A program made the position numbers and the translations under genes. A DNA stretch of 64,000 bases from Pseudorhodobacter antarcticus (GTDB lineage Bacteria; Pseudomonadota; Alphaproteobacteria; Rhodobacterales; Rhodobacteraceae): positions 62,001 to 126,000 of the forward strand of contig CAMAQR010000001.1 in assembly GCA_945860375.1 (NCBI GenBank). The letters are read 5' to 3'. Positions 60,578 to 64,000 of the stretch are shown here, piece by piece; position 1 is the stretch's first letter; the number at the start of each line of letters is the position of its first letter. The notes under the pieces are model-generated. The model did no database searches. It was not told the origin of the DNA and was given only the letters and a program-made list of their open reading frames with translations.

Positions 60578-61576
60578 CTAAATTGGGCGGGTTTTGCCGG
60601 GGACAGCGCGCCCTCGGAACAGAGATTTCATCCCGGCGCGCAGGCCGTGCACCGTCAAGTCCAGCAAATAGCGGGGCGGATCACCCCGGTCTTTGTGCTG
60701 GATCAGCAGCCGGGCGCGCCACAAAAGACCACCCGCAATATGCGACAAAGTCGCCACGCAAGCATAAGCCCTGCCATGGTTTTTCACAAAATAGTGCAAG
60801 CGGCTGTCCAGCCAAAAGTTCGGAATCCGCTGCCATTCCTTCATCCCCGTGCTGGCCGAGCCGATGTGCACGACGCGGCTTTCCAGCACGTAATCGGTGG
60901 CCCAACCGGCCAGTGCGGCCCGCCGACAGAGATCTGTTTCCTCAAAATAAAGAAAAAATGTCTCGTCGAACAAACCGATTTGATCCAGCACCGTTTGCCG
61001 CATCATCAGGCTGGCCCCGGCCAACCAATCGACCGGCCCTGTCGCCTGTGGAATGGGCTGGGCGACGATTGATTTGTGCAAAACTCGGCTGACGGGGCCA
61101 AAACGGATTTGCGCTTCGAACTCGGCTGCGATCGACGGAAACCGGAACGCCGTGCGGTGCGCCTCGCCGTCCACGCCGCGAATACAACTGCCGGCAAACC
61201 CGGTTTTCGGATGCAGTTGCAGGTGCACCAGCAGGGCCGCGATCGCTTGCGGTTCGGGGAAAGCATCCGGGTTCAGGACATAGATGAAATCGGGTTTTGT
61301 CTCATCCGGCATCCCAGCACGGATACCAAAGTTGTTGCCTGCGCCAAAACCACCATTGCGTCCCGATTGCAGCACCCGTACCGCTTGCGGACCGGCGTCC
61401 CAACCGCGCGCCTGCACTTGGGTGAACATCCGTTCATACGACCCGTCGCCCGAGTCATTGTCCACAATCACCAGCGCACCTTCGATGCCGTCCAACGCCC
61501 GCAAGGCTGCCTCGGCCGCCTGCAGCGTCATCTCGGGTGAACGCCAGTTCAGAATGACCGTCAACAACCGCATCAT
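60578..61576 (-). CDS. Glycosyltransferase family 2
   Basis: 332 residues. GT-A fold with TVILNWRSPE at the start, VIVDNDSGDGS, the NGGFGAGNNFGIR block, YVLNPDA (DXD-like region), and EETDLCRRAALAGW. Most like GT2 rhamnosyl/mannosyl transferases. The ATG at 61576 overlaps the PKS stop by 4 bp and the stop is about 15 bp from the NRPS start, so it is part of the cluster operon and may glycosylate its product. Confidence 0.88.
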   Translation of the reverse strand: MMRLLTVILNWRSPEMTLQAAEAALRALDGIEGALVIVDNDSGDGSYERMFTQVQARGWDAGPQAVRVLQSGRNGGFGAGNNFGIRAGMPDETKPDFIYVLNPDAFPEPQAIAALLVHLQLHPKTGFAGSCIRGVDGEAHRTAFRFPSIAAEFEAQIRFGPVSRVLHKSIVAQPIPQATGPVDWLAGASLMMRQTVLDQIGLFDETFFLYFEETDLCRRAALAGWATDYVLESRVVHIGSASTGMKEWQRIPNFWLDSRLHYFVKNHGRAYACVATLSHIAGGLLWRARLLIQHKDRGDPPRYLLDLTVHGLRAGMKSLFRGRAVPGKTRPI

Positions 61577-64000
61577 TCTGCCGCCGTCGCAAAAGGAACC
61601 ACGCGCCCAAGTCCCTGCCCCGCGCCGCCTGCTTCGGCCAGCGTGATCACCGCACGCATCCGCGCGGCCAGCACCCGCACATTGGGTTCCAGCACCATCG
61701 AGTCGTGATCTCCGGGCACTTCGATCACCTCCAGCGCGGGCGCAAACTCTGTCAGGTCGTTGTCATCAAATACATATTCCCTGGCCCGGCTGACCCAACG
61801 GCCCCCCGTCACCGGCCAAGCCCGATCCAGGGGCGGGCGGAACAGCACCGTTGTGCCGGACCGCAGCGTCATCTGATACCCCGGCAAGGCCGCGCGGAAC
61901 GCCGCCTCAATCTCGGCATTGTGGAACTGCGCGTCGCCGGCATCGGCCACTTTGGGCGCACGCTTTTGCATCTCCCAAGCCCAACGCGCCTGCGCCCAAT
62001 TGAGCAGATAGCGCGGGCCGCGCGCGCGCAATTCGGCCCATTTGATCAGCGCCTTGTCCATCCGGGACAACGCAGGCCGCAGGGGCAGCGGCGTGTCCAG
62101 CAGCACCAGCACCGACACCACTTCGCCCACCGCCTCCAACTGCCGCGCCATTTCCCACGCGGTCAGACCGCCACCAGAAAAGCCGCCCAGCATATAGGGG
62201 CCTTGCGGCTGCACCTGCCGCAGTTCGGAAATGTAATCCTGCGCTGCCTCGGGCAAAGTCTTGTGAGGGGCTGCATCGCCATAAAGCCCGCGTGCCTGCA
62301 GCCCGTAGAAGGGCCGGTCGCCGCCCAAAAGCTGTGCCAGATGCCGCAGGTTCAAGACGTTGCCGAACATCCCTGCGACAAGGAAGAAGGGCTGACGCGC
62401 CCCACCCTCACCCTGATGCATCGGCACCAGATGGGTGAACCGCCGCACCGGAGCCTTGACGGGCGCATCCGCCATTGCGCCGATCTGCTCGACGATCAGC
62501 GCCGCACAACGGGCAATCGTCGGGGCCTCAAACAGCACCGAGATCGGGAAATCAACGCGGAACGCTTTTTTCACCATCGCAAACAGCCTTACAGCGATCA
62601 GACTGTGGCCGCCCAGATCGAAAAAGCTGTCCTCAACCCCCACCTGCGATACGCCCAGCAAATCTTGCCAAAAGCCAACCAGCGAACGCTCAATATCATT
62701 GCGCGGCTCGACATAATCCGTGTCCAGATCGGGGCGCGCAAAGCTTTGCCCTTCGGACCGCGCGGCCTCGGCCTCGGCGGTCTGGCGGATCAGGGCGGGC
62801 AGATCGAGCGACGACACGATCACCTGACTGCCGCCCACCGCCACCGCACGCGCAAAGGCTGCCGCCCCCTCGTCTGGCCGGATGCCCATGCTGAAGGCGT
62901 GCAAAAGCCGGTCCTCGGCGGCGGAGGTCGGCTTTGGGGCTGCGCCTTCGTCAAACGCCAACTCGCGCACTTCCGGTTTGGCAAAGGCCAAGGCCCCATC
63001 CAGCCGCCGGATCGAAAATCCCTCAATTTCCACGCAAACCGCGCCATCCGGTGTGGCAAGCGTCACGTCAAAGCGCGCAGTTGGATCGCTTGCCCGGTTC
63101 GGGCCAGCATTGCGCACCCATGAGACGACGGTCGCAGGCAGCCCCTGCAGCACGCGGAGGCGCGCGTATGACACCGGCACCCACAGATGATCAGGGCGGT
63201 AGCCCTCGATCAGCCCCATCGCCCAGCCCGTCGCCATATCCATCAGGGCCGGGTGCAAAATCCAACGCCCAGCCTCGGCAGCAAAGGCATCGGGCAGGCT
63301 TAACGTCGCCAACCCCTCTTGCGCCGCCAAAGCCCGCGACCGGATCACCCGCCAACGTGGTCCAAAGGTCAGATGCGCCTCTTGCGGACTGACCAAGCCG
63401 TCGCCGCGTTCGGGCACCGGCAAGCGCGAGGCTATCGCCGCCAGATCAATCCGACCCGCCCCGGCAACAGGCAAAATCCGTGCCTGTGCGTGCAATTGCC
63501 ATCCTTGTCGGCCCGCCACCGTCACGCCAGAGCGCAGTTCAAATTCATACCCTTCATCGCTGCGGACCAGACTCGCGCGAATATCACGCAGCTCCGTTTC
63601 CGCAATGTCCAAGGGCCGTAAAAAATACAGGTCCCACAGCTCAAATGCCCCGACCTCACCCTGCGTCCGCATCGCTTCGGCGGCGATTTCCACAATGCCC
63701 GTGCCCGGGATCAAGGCCTGTCCCGCCTTGGTGCGGTGCCCGTCCAGAACCCAGCGGTCGATGCCATAGCGCGCGATGAACACGCGGTTTCCGCTGGCAT
63801 CAAAGGTCGCCTCGTCCAGCATCGGCTGATCAAGCGGCAGGCGCGGCGCTGGCGGTCTGTCACCGATGCGGTCGGCCAAAGCCTCGGCGGCCATGCCAAC
63901 GCCCGTCCAAATTCCCCAGTTCAGCGCCAAAACCCGCGTCTGGCCCCCCGCCCGCGATTTGGCAAAAGCGTTCAGGAACTCATTCGCCGCCACATAGTCG
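61573..64000 (-). CDS. Polyketide synthase, C-terminal part (KR-DH-ACP-TE), 5' end outside window
   Basis: The last 809 or so codons of a modular PKS. The first visible residues DYVAANEFLNAF are the Tyr and Asn of a KR domain. A DH domain follows with LDGHRTKAGQALIPG and HPALMDMATG. An ACP carries the phosphopantetheine Ser in LGGHSLIAV, and a type I thioesterase ends the protein with GFSGGGLTAWE (Ser nucleophile) and a His near EVPGDHDSM. KS and AT domains, if present, lie beyond the right edge. The stop overlaps the GT2 start. Confidence 0.9.
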   Translation of the reverse strand, partial: DYVAANEFLNAFAKSRAGGQTRVLALNWGIWTGVGMAAEALADRIGDRPPAPRLPLDQPMLDEATFDASGNRVFIARYGIDRWVLDGHRTKAGQALIPGTGIVEIAAEAMRTQGEVGAFELWDLYFLRPLDIAETELRDIRASLVRSDEGYEFELRSGVTVAGRQGWQLHAQARILPVAGAGRIDLAAIASRLPVPERGDGLVSPQEAHLTFGPRWRVIRSRALAAQEGLATLSLPDAFAAEAGRWILHPALMDMATGWAMGLIEGYRPDHLWVPVSYARLRVLQGLPATVVSWVRNAGPNRASDPTARFDVTLATPDGAVCVEIEGFSIRRLDGALAFAKPEVRELAFDEGAAPKPTSAAEDRLLHAFSMGIRPDEGAAAFARAVAVGGSQVIVSSLDLPALIRQTAEAEAARSEGQSFARPDLDTDYVEPRNDIERSLVGFWQDLLGVSQVGVEDSFFDLGGHSLIAVRLFAMVKKAFRVDFPISVLFEAPTIARCAALIVEQIGAMADAPVKAPVRRFTHLVPMHQGEGGARQPFFLVAGMFGNVLNLRHLAQLLGGDRPFYGLQARGLYGDAAPHKTLPEAAQDYISELRQVQPQGPYMLGGFSGGGLTAWEMARQLEAVGEVVSVLVLLDTPLPLRPALSRMDKALIKWAELRARGPRYLLNWAQARWAWEMQKRAPKVADAGDAQFHNAEIEAAFRAALPGYQMTLRSGTTVLFRPPLDRAWPVTGGRWVSRAREYVFDDNDLTEFAPALEVIEVPGDHDSMVLEPNVRVLAARMRAVITLAEAGGAGQGLGRVVPFATAAE

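Noticed and set aside
59603..61072. Plus-strand open frame of about 489 codons opposite the NRPS and GT2 genes
   Set aside because: Antisense to well-supported domains on the minus strand; composition is that of a shadow frame.
61705..63123. Plus-strand open frame of about 472 codons opposite the PKS gene
   Set aside because: Same reason: antisense to DH, ACP and TE domains with intact motifs.
1..64000. CRISPR arrays, tRNA and rRNA genes, insertion sequences, prophage
   Set aside because: I looked for regular direct repeats, T-loop-like sequences, transposase genes with terminal repeats and phage structural genes. The only transposase-like gene is the lone RAYT at 37779-38207.

Overview
The window comes from an alphaproteobacterium of the order Rhodobacterales (Roseobacter/Rhodobacter group). 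This rests on gene content and order, not on a database search. Supporting signs are an Mcl1-type malyl-CoA lyase of the ethylmalonyl-CoA pathway, the argH-lipoprotein-lysA-TIGR02302 block, the zinc-ribbon/ftsE/ftsX/plsC block, pgsA-moaD-moaE, a DUF1523-type operon, and an intergenic element built on CAAATATCC that I associate with this order. The DNA looks GC-rich by eye.

Layout. 1-11.2 kb: the end of an EAL-domain gene, tag, tlpA, argH, two tiny lipoproteins, lysA, a large TIGR02302 membrane protein, a zinc-ribbon protein, and the overlapping ftsE-ftsX-plsC-tfoX-like-PPOX operon. 11.4-16.9 kb: accA, the malyl-CoA lyase gene, a dipeptide epimerase/D-amino-acid transaminase pair, a decayed glycosyltransferase remnant and an N-formylglutamate amidohydrolase-like gene. 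17.1-23.5 kb: pyk, rpmI-rplT and pheS/pheT, with a small antisense membrane-protein gene between the last two. 23.5-30.6 kb: an eight-gene minus-strand operon, mostly overlapping or nearly so, encoding a coiled-coil protein, three membrane proteins, a small Cys protein, two soluble proteins of unknown function and an AAA+ ATPase. It is the best candidate here for an undescribed system. 30.7-39.5 kb: an M20 peptidase pseudogene, panC-panB, a cupin, an L,D-transpeptidase lipoprotein, creatinase, a YghU-type GST, a zinc-finger protein, a RAYT lacking its catalytic Tyr, an atypical SDR and a broken cupin gene. 39.5-48 kb: moaE-moaD-pgsA, epmA/efp, a cold-shock gene, azoR, uvrC, a FolM-like SDR, a small zinc-ribbon membrane protein and an S49 peptidase. 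48-55 kb: a LysR regulator and the fdsGBA-fdhD-fdsD formate dehydrogenase operon. 55.3-64 kb: a papain-like peptidase with a peptidoglycan-binding domain, facing a natural-product cluster that runs off the right edge. That cluster holds an NRPS with an N-terminal formyltransferase domain and a luciferase-like monooxygenase inserted in its adenylation domain, a GT2 glycosyltransferase and a KR-DH-ACP-TE polyketide synthase.

How the genes fit together. Central carbon and biosynthetic genes (pyk, accA, mcl, argH, lysA, panBC) and translation genes (rpmI, rplT, pheST, efp, epmA) form a typical chromosomal core. Formate oxidation is self-contained here: regulator, three catalytic subunits, the sulfurtransferase FdhD and the accessory FdsD. 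MoaD and MoaE, which make the molybdopterin that the FDH needs, are also in the window. EpmA and EF-P are divergent neighbours and EF-P keeps the Lys that EpmA modifies. Three pseudogenes and one probably inactive transposase-like gene show recent gene loss. I saw no tRNA, rRNA, CRISPR array or intact insertion sequence.
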